64,000 bases of DNA, from contig NZ_CP119147.1 in the NCBI RefSeq assembly GCF_029167645.1, positions 5,846,501 to 5,910,500 on the forward strand. The letters are read 5' to 3'. This DNA comes from Streptomyces sp. AM 2-1-1. Its GTDB lineage: Bacteria > Actinomycetota > Actinomycetes > Streptomycetales > Streptomycetaceae. Under the pieces are notes generated by a model that saw only the letters and a list, made by a program, of their open reading frames with translations, was not told the DNA's origin and did not search any database. Made by a program: the position numbers and the translations under genes. Below, piece after piece: positions 18,063 to 27,200 of the stretch (position 1 is the stretch's first letter; each line of letters opens with the position of its first letter).

Positions 18063-18989
18063 TCACATGCGGTGCCGCACCAGCCAGTCGGTGTGCTCGG
18101 GGGAGACGATCCGCTCGGTCTCGTAGACCGCCACCGGCCACTGCCGCTCGGTGAGCGTCGTCTCCATCGCCGCCTGCATCGACTCCAGGTCCTTCTCGAC
18201 CAGCGAGTGCGCCGAGATCAGCGGGTGGTGGCGGCGCATCTCGTTCCAGGCCAGGCACGCCGCGGCCGCGGCCGACAGCACTCCGGTCAGCCCGAAGGAC
18301 CGGGCTGTGCCGAAGGTCTGCAGCAGGCTGAGGGCGAGCGCCGGAACCGTGAGCGCCGCCACCGTGCTCGACCACACCAGCGCACCCCGCCGGGAGACCA
18401 ACTGCCGCCGCCGGTACCAGCGGCGCTGCTCGATGAGCCGGTCCCGGACGTACGTCTCCTTGCGCACGGTGAACGCCTTGTCCCGCAGGGTCCGCATGGA
18501 GTCGGTGATCAACCCCGCGTCCGGACCGTCCAGACCGTCGCGGGGATCGTCCCAGCCGACCTTCCGCAGCTCCTGGAGGCCTTCCTCCAGCCGACTGGCG
18601 AAGACCGCCTCGGGATGCTGCGTGGTGGTGTCGAAGGGGGAGCCGTGCACGGCGTAGCGCCAGCAGTTCGACTTGATGAACTCGGCTGCCGAGCGGTTGA
18701 GTTGCCAGTGCGACTTCGCTTTGCGGTGCGAGGCGAGGAAGGTCGCGACCAGGGCGCCCGCGTATGCCGAAGCCGCCAGCAGGTCGAGGAGTTGCAACGA
18801 GTCCCCGACCTCCACGCTCCACGGCAGCGCGGCCGGCACCGTCCCGAGGACGAGGAGCACCAACTGGGCGCGGGTCGTGTTGGTGGCCTCCCGCTGCCGG
18901 GCGACCGCGATGGCGTCGGTGCGGTGGAAGAGTTCCGGCAAGTCTTCGGTGCGGAAAACCATGGACCGGAGCGGTCCGGGAATCGCCAT
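18063..18989 (-). CDS. SLATT-type four-helix membrane protein (DUF4231-like)
   Basis: 308 residues from ATG 18989, preceded by GGGGGCAG. Two pairs of hydrophobic helices are visible: AQLVLLVLGTVPAALPW with LLDLLAASAYAGALVATFLA, and ALVWSSTVAALTVPALALSL with SAAAAACLAW. SHRKAKSHWQLNRSAAEFIK and the YVRDRLIEQRRWYRRRQ segment link them, in the order expected for SMODS- and SLOG-associated 2TM effectors. Such proteins are predicted to form pores when a nucleotide sensor is triggered. The SLOG gene faces it tail to tail. Its promoter lies in 18990-19292, back to back with the next membrane-protein gene. Confidence 0.8.
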   Translation of the reverse strand: MAIPGPLRSMVFRTEDLPELFHRTDAIAVARQREATNTTRAQLVLLVLGTVPAALPWSVEVGDSLQLLDLLAASAYAGALVATFLASHRKAKSHWQLNRSAAEFIKSNCWRYAVHGSPFDTTTQHPEAVFASRLEEGLQELRKVGWDDPRDGLDGPDAGLITDSMRTLRDKAFTVRKETYVRDRLIEQRRWYRRRQLVSRRGALVWSSTVAALTVPALALSLLQTFGTARSFGLTGVLSAAAAACLAWNEMRRHHPLISAHSLVEKDLESMQAAMETTLTERQWPVAVYETERIVSPEHTDWLVRHRM

Positions 18990-19216
18990 CTTCTGCCCCC
19001 GCCTGCCGTGGTGTAGGTCGTCGGATCCCCTCGTGGCGAGGTTCTCGCCCGCGAACGGCGGGATGCCTGTCGCGCCCCCCGTTCCGGTGGATCCGCGCGC
19101 GTACGACCGGGTCAACGAGAGTAGGGGGCCGCCCGGTGGGCCTGCAACGGCGGCTTTCGGCCGGGGGAGGCCCCGTGGGAGCCGTGGGTCGTGTGGTGCG
19201 CACATCGAAGCGCGTA

Positions 19217-19257
19217 TACCTCAACTCATATGCAAAACAGCTCTGTTGCAGCAGAAT
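19217..19257. promoter_or_regulatory. Conserved upstream element, copy 1
   Basis: TACCTCAACTCATATGCAAA followed, after an 11-nt spacer, by GCAGCAGAAT. A second copy (17/20 and 10/10 identical, spacer two bases shorter) lies at 51064-51102, upstream of DUF4097. Here it is 36 bp before the GTG of the 19293 gene, in an otherwise GC-rich region. Confidence 0.45.
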
Positions 19258-19292
19258 GCTGCCCGGCGCAGAAAGCACCGCGGGGGGTCGGA

Positions 19293-20003
19293 GTGAGCGG
19301 AAGAGAGCCGGGGGGAGACCCCTTCGGCCACGGGGTCCAGCGCAGGGTGCGCCGCAGCCGCCTGCTGTTCGTCACTCCTCTGGTACTCCTGGGCGTGCTG
19401 AGCACCCTGCTCGTCTGGGAGACCGTCCGGGCCAATGTGTCCGCCGGAACCGGGGAGGCATGGCCCTGGCGGCTCCAGTTGCTCGACGGCGACGTTCTGG
19501 GCAGCTTGCTGGCCGTCGCCCTGGGGGCGGTCCTGGCCCGGGCCCAGTACGCCCGCTCGACCCGGCCGCATCTCGGCTCCCGGTGCGTCTGGAGCAAGGG
19601 CCTGCTCAAGGGCGACGCCACGGCGTGGCGGGTCGGGCTCTTCAACGGAGGCCTTCACGTCGCCACGGTCGAGCGGTGCGACTACCGGGTGGTCCTGGCC
19701 GGTGAGGAGGGCGCCGCGGACCGGAGCTGGGTGAGTGCCGGTGAGGCGGTGCGGCGCTTGACCGGAGCCGGTCTCGTCTTGGCGGAGGACTTCCAGTTCG
19801 TCGAGTTCGGTGCGGGCTTCCCGCTCGTCGGGGGCGCCGGCTACGAGACGCTCCTCGTCGGCGCCTTCTCCCTGCGCTTCGTCGGGGAGGTCGAGGAGCT
19901 CTCCGTCCGCTTCCGGGTGGGCGACGTCGTGGGGGACAGCCACGAGCGGGTCGTCGACTGCGTACGGAACGCCCGTGCGGGGCTTCATGCGCCCCTCGAC
20001 TGA
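19293..20003 (+). CDS. Unidentified small membrane protein
   Basis: 236 residues from GTG 19293 (VSGREPGGDPFGHGVQRRVR) with GGGGGTCGG upstream. Two hydrophobic stretches, LLFVTPLVLLGVLSTLLVWE and GDVLGSLLAVALGAVLARAQ, are separated by about 30 residues and would form a hairpin in the membrane. The rest is a beta-rich soluble domain with RVGLFNGGLHVATVERCDYR and LLVGAFSLRFVGEVEELSVR. I do not recognise the family. It lies between the SLATT gene (divergent) and the fxs cassette (same direction, 298 nt gap), so it could belong to either; nothing in the sequence decides this. Confidence 0.7.
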   Translation: MSGREPGGDPFGHGVQRRVRRSRLLFVTPLVLLGVLSTLLVWETVRANVSAGTGEAWPWRLQLLDGDVLGSLLAVALGAVLARAQYARSTRPHLGSRCVWSKGLLKGDATAWRVGLFNGGLHVATVERCDYRVVLAGEEGAADRSWVSAGEAVRRLTGAGLVLAEDFQFVEFGAGFPLVGGAGYETLLVGAFSLRFVGEVEELSVRFRVGDVVGDSHERVVDCVRNARAGLHAPLD

Positions 20004-20301
20004 ACTACGCCGAGCGGGTGGACGCGCGGTTGCGTCCGCGGCCGGTCCGTGCATCGCCCCTGTGCGGCTCGTGCGCTGGTGGAGCCCCGGCACCATTCTC
20101 TCTTTTTCGGTCCGGTTAATTGTGTGAGCGCGGCCGGGCGCCTACCGATCACCCGCGCGGATGAATTCGACTGTGGTTTCGCGTGCATTAACCTTTGACG
20201 CGCCGCGTGCGAATCGATGCCGGAAGAGAGTAAAGTCGTCACGCCGGGCTGCATCGCCGCAGGCGGCGTTCAACTGACTGTACGTCACCAAGCCCTCAAG
20301 G
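20004..20301. other. AT-richer upstream region of the fxs cassette
   Basis: The base composition drops in GC from about 20090 to 20260 compared with neighbours. TTAATTGTG and ATTAACCTTTGAC-like stretches fit a promoter for the precursor gene. No operator could be assigned. Confidence 0.35.
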
Positions 20302-20475
20302 ATGGCCGTGAAGATCAACGCCACAACCCCTTCCTTCGCTGCTGCGAAGAAGCCTCGTACGCCTCTCGTCGAGATCGACGCGCGAGGTGCCGAGGCGTCC
20401 AGGAAGCTCGATCGGGTATTCGGTTTTTCCGCAGGGCGGGCCACACGGACTTCGACTTTCAGTTCGGCGCTCTGA
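20302..20475 (+). CDS. fxsA: FxSxx-COOH RiPP precursor peptide
   Basis: A 57-codon frame runs from ATG 20302 to TGA 20473-20475. GTG 20308 is a likely better start because AAGGA lies at the right distance, giving 55 residues. The leader begins MAVKINATTPSFAAAKKPRT, then PLVEIDARGAEASRKLDRVF, and the last residues are TSTFSSAL. The final five, F-S-S-A-L, fit the FxSxx-COOH signature exactly (Phe53, Ser55 in the long numbering). In this class the maturase links the Phe ring to the Ser beta-carbon in a three-residue cyclophane. The maturase gene follows after 50 nt and a hairpin. It is too small for many gene callers, so it can easily be missed. Confidence 0.85.
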   Translation: MAVKINATTPSFAAAKKPRTPLVEIDARGAEASRKLDRVFGFSAGRATRTSTFSSAL

Positions 20476-20480
20476 GTATT

Positions 20481-20508
20481 CCCGCAGGCTCTCGGCCGCC
20501 CCTGCGGG
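20481..20508 (+). terminator. Hairpin between precursor and maturase genes, partial terminator
   Basis: CCCGCAGG (20481-20488) pairs perfectly with CCTGCGGG (20501-20508). It begins five bases after the fxsA stop and ends 17 bases before fxsB. Such a hairpin would reduce read-through and keep the peptide in excess of the enzyme. Confidence 0.5.
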
Positions 20509-20525
20509 GTGGCTAAACTGACGGA

Positions 20526-22793
20526 ATGACAGGACCCCTGGTCCCCTTCCGTGAGATCGTTCTGAAGATCCACAGCAGGTGCGATCTCGCATGCGATCAC
20601 TGCTACATCTATGAACACGCCGACCAGAGCTGGCGCACGAGGCCGAAGACAATCTCTGACGAGGCCGTTTCATGGACTGCCCGACGCTTGGCCGAGCATG
20701 CCGCCACGCATGGTCTCCCCTCTGTCTCAGTGATCCTGCACGGGGGGGAGCCGCTCCTGGCGGGGCCCGCGCGTCTGCGCACGATCTGCGAGGAGCTCGG
20801 ATCCGCCCTGAAGGGCATCGCCGCGCTGGATCTGCGGATCCACACCAACGGCGTCCAGCTCAGTCCCCGGTACCTCGACCTCTTCGACGAGTTCCACGTC
20901 AGGGTCGGCATCTCGCTCGACGGTGACCGTACGGCGAACGACCGACACCGTCGGTACGCCGACGGGCGTACGAGCCACCCCCTGGTGCTCAAGGCCGTCG
21001 AGCTCCTCCGGCAGGACCGGTACCGCCACCTCGACCTCGGGCTGCTCTGCACCGTGGACGTGCGCAACGACCCCGAGGCCGTCTTCGACGCCCTCGCGGA
21101 ACTCGAACCGCCCATGATCGACTTCTTGCTGCCGCACGCCACCTGGGACACGCCCCCGCCGAGACCGGACGGTTCGGCGACCGCGTACGCCGACTGGCTT
21201 CTGGCGGTCTTCGACCGCTGGCAGGACCGGGGGCGGGCGGTGCCGGTCCGGTTCTTCTCCTCCATCCTCTCCAGCCTCGGTGGCGGACCCAGCCTGACGG
21301 AATCGCTCGGGCTCGCTCCCACGGACCTCGTCGTCGTCGAGACGGACGGGAAGCTGGAGCAGGTCGATTCGCTCAAGAGCGCGTACGAGGGGGCGGCGGC
21401 CACGGGGTTCGACGTCTTCACCCACTCCTTCGACGAGGTGGCGGCCCATCCGGGGGTCCGGGCGCGTCAGCTCGGCCTGGCCGGCGTCAGCGAGGAGTGC
21501 CGCGGATGTCCCGTGGTGCGTTCGTGCGGCGGAGGCCTCTACACGCACCGTTACCGCTCCTCCAACGAGTTCGACAATCCGTCCGTGTACTGTGCCGACC
21601 TCGAAGCGCTGGTGCGCGGCATCGAGGAGCGCGCCGCGCCGGCCCTGGTCTCTCCCGCGCTGTCGGGCCCGGCCGGGCTGGTGGCCGAGCAGCACGAGCT
21701 GACACGGACCCTGCTGGCCGGCCTCCACACCCTGCTCGACGGCCGCGCGGGCGAACCGTGGCTGCGGGCCTGGGAGGCGGTGGGTGCCCTGGAAGCCTCC
21801 GAGGAAGGGGCCGCGGGCCTCGATCACGTCCTCGCCCACCCCTATGCCCGCGCTTGGCTCCAGAGGACCGCGGAGGGTTTTCGCCACGACCCGGACCGGG
21901 CCGCCTCGGACGCGCTGCTGCTCACGTCGTACGTGGCCGCCGGGACGCTGCGGGCCGGTCTCCCGGACGCGGTGCCGGTGCGGTACCGGAACGGCAGGCT
22001 GTTCCTGCCCACGCTCGGTGAACTCACGGTCGACGGGGCGGGGGAGCACGGGACGGTGGTGGTACGGGGCGTTCCGGAGGGCTTCGCGGTGGAGCACGAG
22101 GACGGACGGGTGCTGCGCGTGGACCTCCAGGATCCGGACACCGCGAGCTGGCGCGGGGTGCGCCGTCTGACGGCGGACGGAGTGCCCGGCTGGGCCGTCG
22201 ACGATCTCGATCCGTACCGGGACTGCCACGCGTCTCCCGCGGCGGAGCGGCTGGAGCCGGAGGCGGCCGAGGACTTCGGCCGCGCGCTCGCTCGCGCCTG
22301 GCGTCTGGTCGAGGCCATGGCGCCCGAGGTGGCCGGGGCCATGGCGACCGCGGTGACCACCGTCACTCCCCTCGCCGCCGGCTCGGCCTCCGAGCGGCCG
22401 CGCGGCCTCGGCGCCCTGGGAATTCCGGTGACCGCCACCGACCGGGAACGGGCGGTCGAGTTGGTGCGGACATTCCGCAGGAGTGAAGTGCGGGGCCTGT
22501 GTGATGTCACGGACCTGTACGCGGCGGACGGGGAATGGGAGTATCTGTCGCCCTGGGACGGAGAGGCTGTTCCGTTCTCCCGCCTGCTGGCTGAAACTCA
22601 TGAGCGAGTGGGTCTCGGAGTGTTCGATCCGGAACTCCTCTCCGGGGTACGGGAGGCGCTCGGCATGATGGAGGGATCGGCCGAGCCGACCGTTCACGGG
22701 AAACGCCTGCTGGACGTAGTCCGGAAGGAGTTCAGTGGTGCTCAGGGGGCAGCTATGCGCGCCAGTTCCCCGGGCCCGGGAAAAGATGACTGA
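20526..22793 (+). CDS. fxsB: Radical SAM/SPASM cyclophane maturase FxsB with inactivated hydroxylase extension
   Basis: 755 residues from ATG 20526. The radical-SAM cluster motif is Cys19-x3-Cys23-x2-Cys26 in CDLACDHCYIYEHADQSW; VILHGGEPLLAG is the SAM-binding GGE region. The SPASM domain supplies CRGCPVVRSCGGGLYTHRY and a later Cys at YCADLEAL. Residues from about 400 onward form the extension that in other FxsB proteins is an HExxH peptide beta-hydroxylase. Here the metal site is replaced by Arg-Thr-Phe-Arg-Arg (648-652, in VRTFRRSEVRGLCDVTDLY), while the surrounding SASERP and CDVTDLY context is kept. This matches a recognised inactivated-extension form. The enzyme should install the cyclophane on FxsA but not hydroxylate it. 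Confidence 0.9.
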   Translation: MTGPLVPFREIVLKIHSRCDLACDHCYIYEHADQSWRTRPKTISDEAVSWTARRLAEHAATHGLPSVSVILHGGEPLLAGPARLRTICEELGSALKGIAALDLRIHTNGVQLSPRYLDLFDEFHVRVGISLDGDRTANDRHRRYADGRTSHPLVLKAVELLRQDRYRHLDLGLLCTVDVRNDPEAVFDALAELEPPMIDFLLPHATWDTPPPRPDGSATAYADWLLAVFDRWQDRGRAVPVRFFSSILSSLGGGPSLTESLGLAPTDLVVVETDGKLEQVDSLKSAYEGAAATGFDVFTHSFDEVAAHPGVRARQLGLAGVSEECRGCPVVRSCGGGLYTHRYRSSNEFDNPSVYCADLEALVRGIEERAAPALVSPALSGPAGLVAEQHELTRTLLAGLHTLLDGRAGEPWLRAWEAVGALEASEEGAAGLDHVLAHPYARAWLQRTAEGFRHDPDRAASDALLLTSYVAAGTLRAGLPDAVPVRYRNGRLFLPTLGELTVDGAGEHGTVVVRGVPEGFAVEHEDGRVLRVDLQDPDTASWRGVRRLTADGVPGWAVDDLDPYRDCHASPAAERLEPEAAEDFGRALARAWRLVEAMAPEVAGAMATAVTTVTPLAAGSASERPRGLGALGIPVTATDRERAVELVRTFRRSEVRGLCDVTDLYAADGEWEYLSPWDGEAVPFSRLLAETHERVGLGVFDPELLSGVREALGMMEGSAEPTVHGKRLLDVVRKEFSGAQGAAMRASSPGPGKDD

Positions 22794-22921
22794 AAAATGG
22801 TGGTGAATGACCGAAGAGCACGGGGATGGAGTGGCTGCAGCTCAGGAATGATGAATTCGCTCGCATTCACTCCGCAGCATCGGATGTGGGTGCTCACACA
22901 GGACGGGGGTCGTGTGCACGC

Positions 22922-24229
22922 ATGATGCAACAGCGAGCGTCGGACCATCGGCCGTACTTCTTCCTCAGTTACGCGCACACACCGGGGTACGGCGGTGGAA
23001 CGGACCCCGATATGTGGGTCGAGCGCCTTTTCCAGGATCTCTGCGGCCACGTGATGGCCCTGACCGATCTCCCCGCGGGCACACCCGCCGGGTTCATGGA
23101 CCGTGAGATACGCTCCGGCGAGGGCTGGTCGGAACGGCTCGGCGGAGTGCTCGCCACCTGCCGGGTCTTCGTACCGCTGTTCTCGCCGCGCTACTTCGCC
23201 AGCGAGATGTGCGGGAAGGAGTGGTACGCCTTCGAGCAGCGGGCGATCCACCACCGCGCCCGCTCCAACCAACCCGCCGAGGCGATCGTCCCGGCGCTCT
23301 GGGTGCCGGTGCCGCCCAGCCAGTTACCGGGATCCGCCGAACGACTCCAGTTCAACCACCGGGACTTCGGGGAACGGTACGTCAGTGACGGGCTCTACGG
23401 CCTGATCAAGCTCCGGCTCTTCGCCCAGGAATACGAACGGGCCGTCTACGAACTGGCCAAGCGCATCGTCAGCGTCGCCGACACCGTGGCGATCGACACC
23501 GGACGCCCCGTCGACTACCGCCTCGCCCCCAGTGCCTTCGGGTCCCGCAGCAGCGGCGCGGGGGCGCCGAAACCGATGCGGATCACCGTCGCCGCGCCCA
23601 CCCGCCACGATCTCCCGCACGGGCGCGACAGGGCCTACTACGGCGACAACCCGCAGGACTGGAACCCCTACCATCCGGCGGCAGCCCGCCCCCTGGCCTA
23701 CGTGGCCGAGGAGCTCGTCCGCTCGCTCAACTACCAGGCCGTGATCAGCTCGTTCGACGAGGAGCCCGGGCAGGCCGGGGAGAAGGGAACGCCCCTCACG
23801 CCGGAGATCCTCATCCTCGACCGATGGGCGCTCCAGGACGAGGACCGCCGTCGAAGACTCGCCGCCTTCGACACGCAGAACAGGCCCTGGGTGACGCTGG
23901 TCGTGCCGTGGAACCGGGACGACCCCGAGAGCACGGCCGCCGAGGCGGAGCTCACCGCGATCCTCGAACAGACCATGCCCGTCAAGATGAGCCAGGGGCG
24001 CGCCTTCTGCCGCGTCGCCGCCAAAGGAGTGCCCAGCATGGAGGCGTTCGGCCAGATCCTGCCGCAGGTCGTCGAAGTGGCCGCGCAGCAATACCTGCGC
24101 AACGCGACCGCCTACCCGCCCGGCACGGGCGGCGGACACAGTGAACGCACCCGACTGATGGGGCCCATGGGCAACACGCAGTTCATACCCGACACGCTCG
24201 ACCCCGGGACGCAAGCGGAGGACGTATGA
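22922..24229 (+). CDS. fxsC: TIR-like protein FxsC
   Basis: 435 residues from ATG 22922 (MMQQRASDHRPYFFLSYAHT); an in-frame ATG at 22826 would add 32 residues. The N-terminal TIR-like domain (about 10-190) has YFFLSYAH, WVERLFQDLCGHVMALTDLP, FMDREIRSGEGWSERLGGVL and EMCGKEWYAFEQRA, where Glu of KEW is at the position used by NAD-cleaving TIRs. The C-terminal half (about 220-400) with MRITVAAPTRHDLPHGRDRA is the FxsC-specific domain. A TTA leucine codon lies at 23324-23326 (residue 135), rare in Streptomyces and read only by the bldA tRNA. It overlaps fxsT by ATGA. Catalytic activity has not been established for FxsC proteins here. Confidence 0.87.
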   Translation: MMQQRASDHRPYFFLSYAHTPGYGGGTDPDMWVERLFQDLCGHVMALTDLPAGTPAGFMDREIRSGEGWSERLGGVLATCRVFVPLFSPRYFASEMCGKEWYAFEQRAIHHRARSNQPAEAIVPALWVPVPPSQLPGSAERLQFNHRDFGERYVSDGLYGLIKLRLFAQEYERAVYELAKRIVSVADTVAIDTGRPVDYRLAPSAFGSRSSGAGAPKPMRITVAAPTRHDLPHGRDRAYYGDNPQDWNPYHPAAARPLAYVAEELVRSLNYQAVISSFDEEPGQAGEKGTPLTPEILILDRWALQDEDRRRRLAAFDTQNRPWVTLVVPWNRDDPESTAAEAELTAILEQTMPVKMSQGRAFCRVAAKGVPSMEAFGQILPQVVEVAAQQYLRNATAYPPGTGGGHSERTRLMGPMGNTQFIPDTLDPGTQAEDV

Positions 24230-27200
24230 CAGCCGGTCGTGACGGGCGGATCGTCACTTTCTACTCGTACAAGGGGGGCACGGGGCGCACCATGGCCCTG
24301 GCCAACACCGCCTGGATCCTGGCCGCCAACGGCAAGCGGGTGCTGGCCGTCGACTGGGACCTGGAGGCACCGGGCCTGCACCGGTTCTTCCACCCCTTCC
24401 TCGACCCCTCGACCCTCGGCGCCACCACCGGTGTCATCGACCTCATCACCGACTACGCCTGGGCCGCCACCAACCCCGTGCAGCGCCCCGACGACTGGCA
24501 CCGCGACTACGCGCGCATCCAGCAGCACGCCGTCTCCCTGACACCGGAGACGCTCGGCTGGGAGTTCCCCCGGGGAGGCACCCTCGACTTCGTCTCCGCC
24601 GGGCGCCAGAACCGTGAGTACTCCGCAGCCGTCTCCACGTTCGACTGGGACAACTTCTACGACCGGCTCGGTGGCGGGAACTTCTTCGACGCCCTGCGCG
24701 ACGACATGAAGGCCAACTACGACTACGTCCTCATCGACAGCCGTACCGGCCTCAGTGACATCGCCGACATCTGCACCGTCCACCTCCCCGACGTGCTGGT
24801 GGACTGCTTCACCCTCAGCGACCAGTCCATCGACGGTGCCGCCTCGGTGGCCCGCCAGATAGCCGAGCGCTACACCGGCCGGCCGATCGCCATCTACCCC
24901 GTGCCGATGCGCATCGACGAGGGGGAGAAGGAGAAGGCCGACGCGGGACGGGCGCTCGCCCGCTTCAAGTTCGACCGGTTGCCGCGCAACCTGTCCGGTG
25001 ACGAACTCACCGCCTACTGGGGCGCGGTGGAGATTCCGTACCGGCCCTACTACGCGTACGAGGAGACACTCGCGACCTTCGGCGACGAGGCCGGCCTCTC
25101 CAACTCGCTGCTCTCCGCCTTCGAACGGCTCGTGACGGTCGTCACCGAGCAGGAGGTCACCGCCATGCCGCCGGTCGCGGAGGACGTCCGGTTGCGCATC
25201 CGCGACGCCTTCACCCGGCGCAGGCCCGCTCTCCCCGCCGACATCTTCCTCAACTACGTCGCCGAGAACCGGATGTGGGCGGACTGGATCGAGTCCGTCC
25301 TCACCCGGGCCGGCTTCCGCGTCGTGCCGCGCGACGTCTCCACCGAGCGCGAGGACCGGGAACCGGCCGCCACCCTGCCGGAGACCGCCGCCCGCACCGT
25401 GGTGCTGCTCTCCAGCGCCTACCTCAAATCCCAGCGCGCCACCGACCTGTGGCAGCGGGCCACCACCGAGGACCAGGGCGGCGGCCGGCGCCAGATCCTG
25501 TTCCGCGTCGGAGACGTCCGGCTCTCCTCCTCCTACATCGACCGCAACCCGGTGGACCTCTTCCGGCTCGACGAGGTCCACGCCGTGGCCGCCCTGCTGC
25601 GCGCGCTGGACCGCCCGGCGCAGCTCGTGGACGGGACGGCCCCCGGCCCGCGCTTCCCCGGTACGGTCCCGAAGATCTGGAACGCGCCCCCGCGCAACTC
25701 CGGCTTCACCGGCCGGTCCCTGGTGCTGGAGCGCATGCGCGACCAACTCGGCGGCGGACTGGCCGTGGTGCTGCCCCAGCCGCAGACCCTCTACGGCCTC
25801 GGCGGCGTCGGCAAGACCCAGGTGGCGCTGGAGTACGTGCACCGCTTCATGGCCGACTACGACCTGGTGTGGTGGATCTCCGCCGAGCAGACCGACGACG
25901 TGGTCGCCGGTCTCGCGGAGCTCGCCGCCCGGCTCGGCGCGCAGGGCGGTGACGACATGGCGGCGGCGTCCATGGAGGCGATCGACCTGCTGCGGCGCGG
26001 GGTGCCCTCGGACCGGTGGTTGCTGGTCTTCGACAACGCGGACGACCCGGAACGGATCAGGCGCTACTTCCCGCAGGGCGGCTCCGGGCACATCCTCGTG
26101 ACGTCGCGGAACCAGACCTGGTCCCAGCACGGCGACGCGCTGCCCGTCGACGTCTTCCTGCGGGAGGAGTCCATCGAACACCTCCGGCGCCGGGCCCCCG
26201 GTCTCAGCGACGATGACGCCGCGCGGGTGGCCACGGCCGTCGGCGACCTGCCGCTCGCCGTCGAACAGGCCGCGGCCTGGATCGCGGAGACGGCGACCCC
26301 CGTCGACACCTACCTCGACCAGCTCGCGGACCAGGCCGCCCAGGTGCTCTCCCTCAACCAGCCCGCCGGCTACCCGGAACCCGTCGCCGCCACCTGGAAC
26401 GTCTCCATCCAGCGGCTCAGGGAACGGTCCCCCGCGGCGGTGCGCCTGCTCCAGCTCTGCGCCTTCTTCGCCCCCGAGCCGATCAACGCGAACCTGCTCT
26501 ACAGCAAGGAGATGATCGAGGCGCTCAAGCCGTACGACTCCTCCCTCCAGGAGAAGCTCGTCCTCGGCAGGGTCATCCGGGAGATCGGCCGCTTCGCGCT
26601 CGCCAAGGTCGACCAGGTCTCCAACTCGATCCAGGTGCACCGGCTGGTGCAGGCCGTCATCAAGGCGCAGCTCAGCGAGGAGGAGCAGCGCGAGGCCCGG
26701 CACGTGGTCCACCGCGTCCTGGCGGGCGCCCGGCCGGACGACGACGAGCCGATCGACAACCCGGAGAACTGGGCGCGGTTCGCCACCATCTGGCCGCACC
26801 TGGGCCCGTCCGGGGCGCGCCACTGCGGGGAGCCGGAGACCCGCAGGCTGCTGATCGACCGTGTCCGCTACCTCTGGAAGCGCGGCGACGTCCGCACGGC
26901 GGGCGCACTGAGCGCCGAACTCCGTTCCACCTGGGCACAGTCGCTGGGGAAGGACGACATCCAGTACCTCTACCTCTGCTTCCACGTCTCCAACATCCTG
27001 CGCACCAGAGGGCGTTACGTGGAGGCGAAGGAGCTCGACGAGATCACGCTCCAGCGGCAGCGCGACATCCTGGGGCCGGAGCACCCGCACACCTACATGA
27101 CGACCAGCAGCCTGGGGACCGACCTCGGCATGCTCGGCGAGTACGGCCGGGCGATCGAGCTGGCCACCGAGGCCCGGGACGGCTTCAGCCAGATCTTCCA

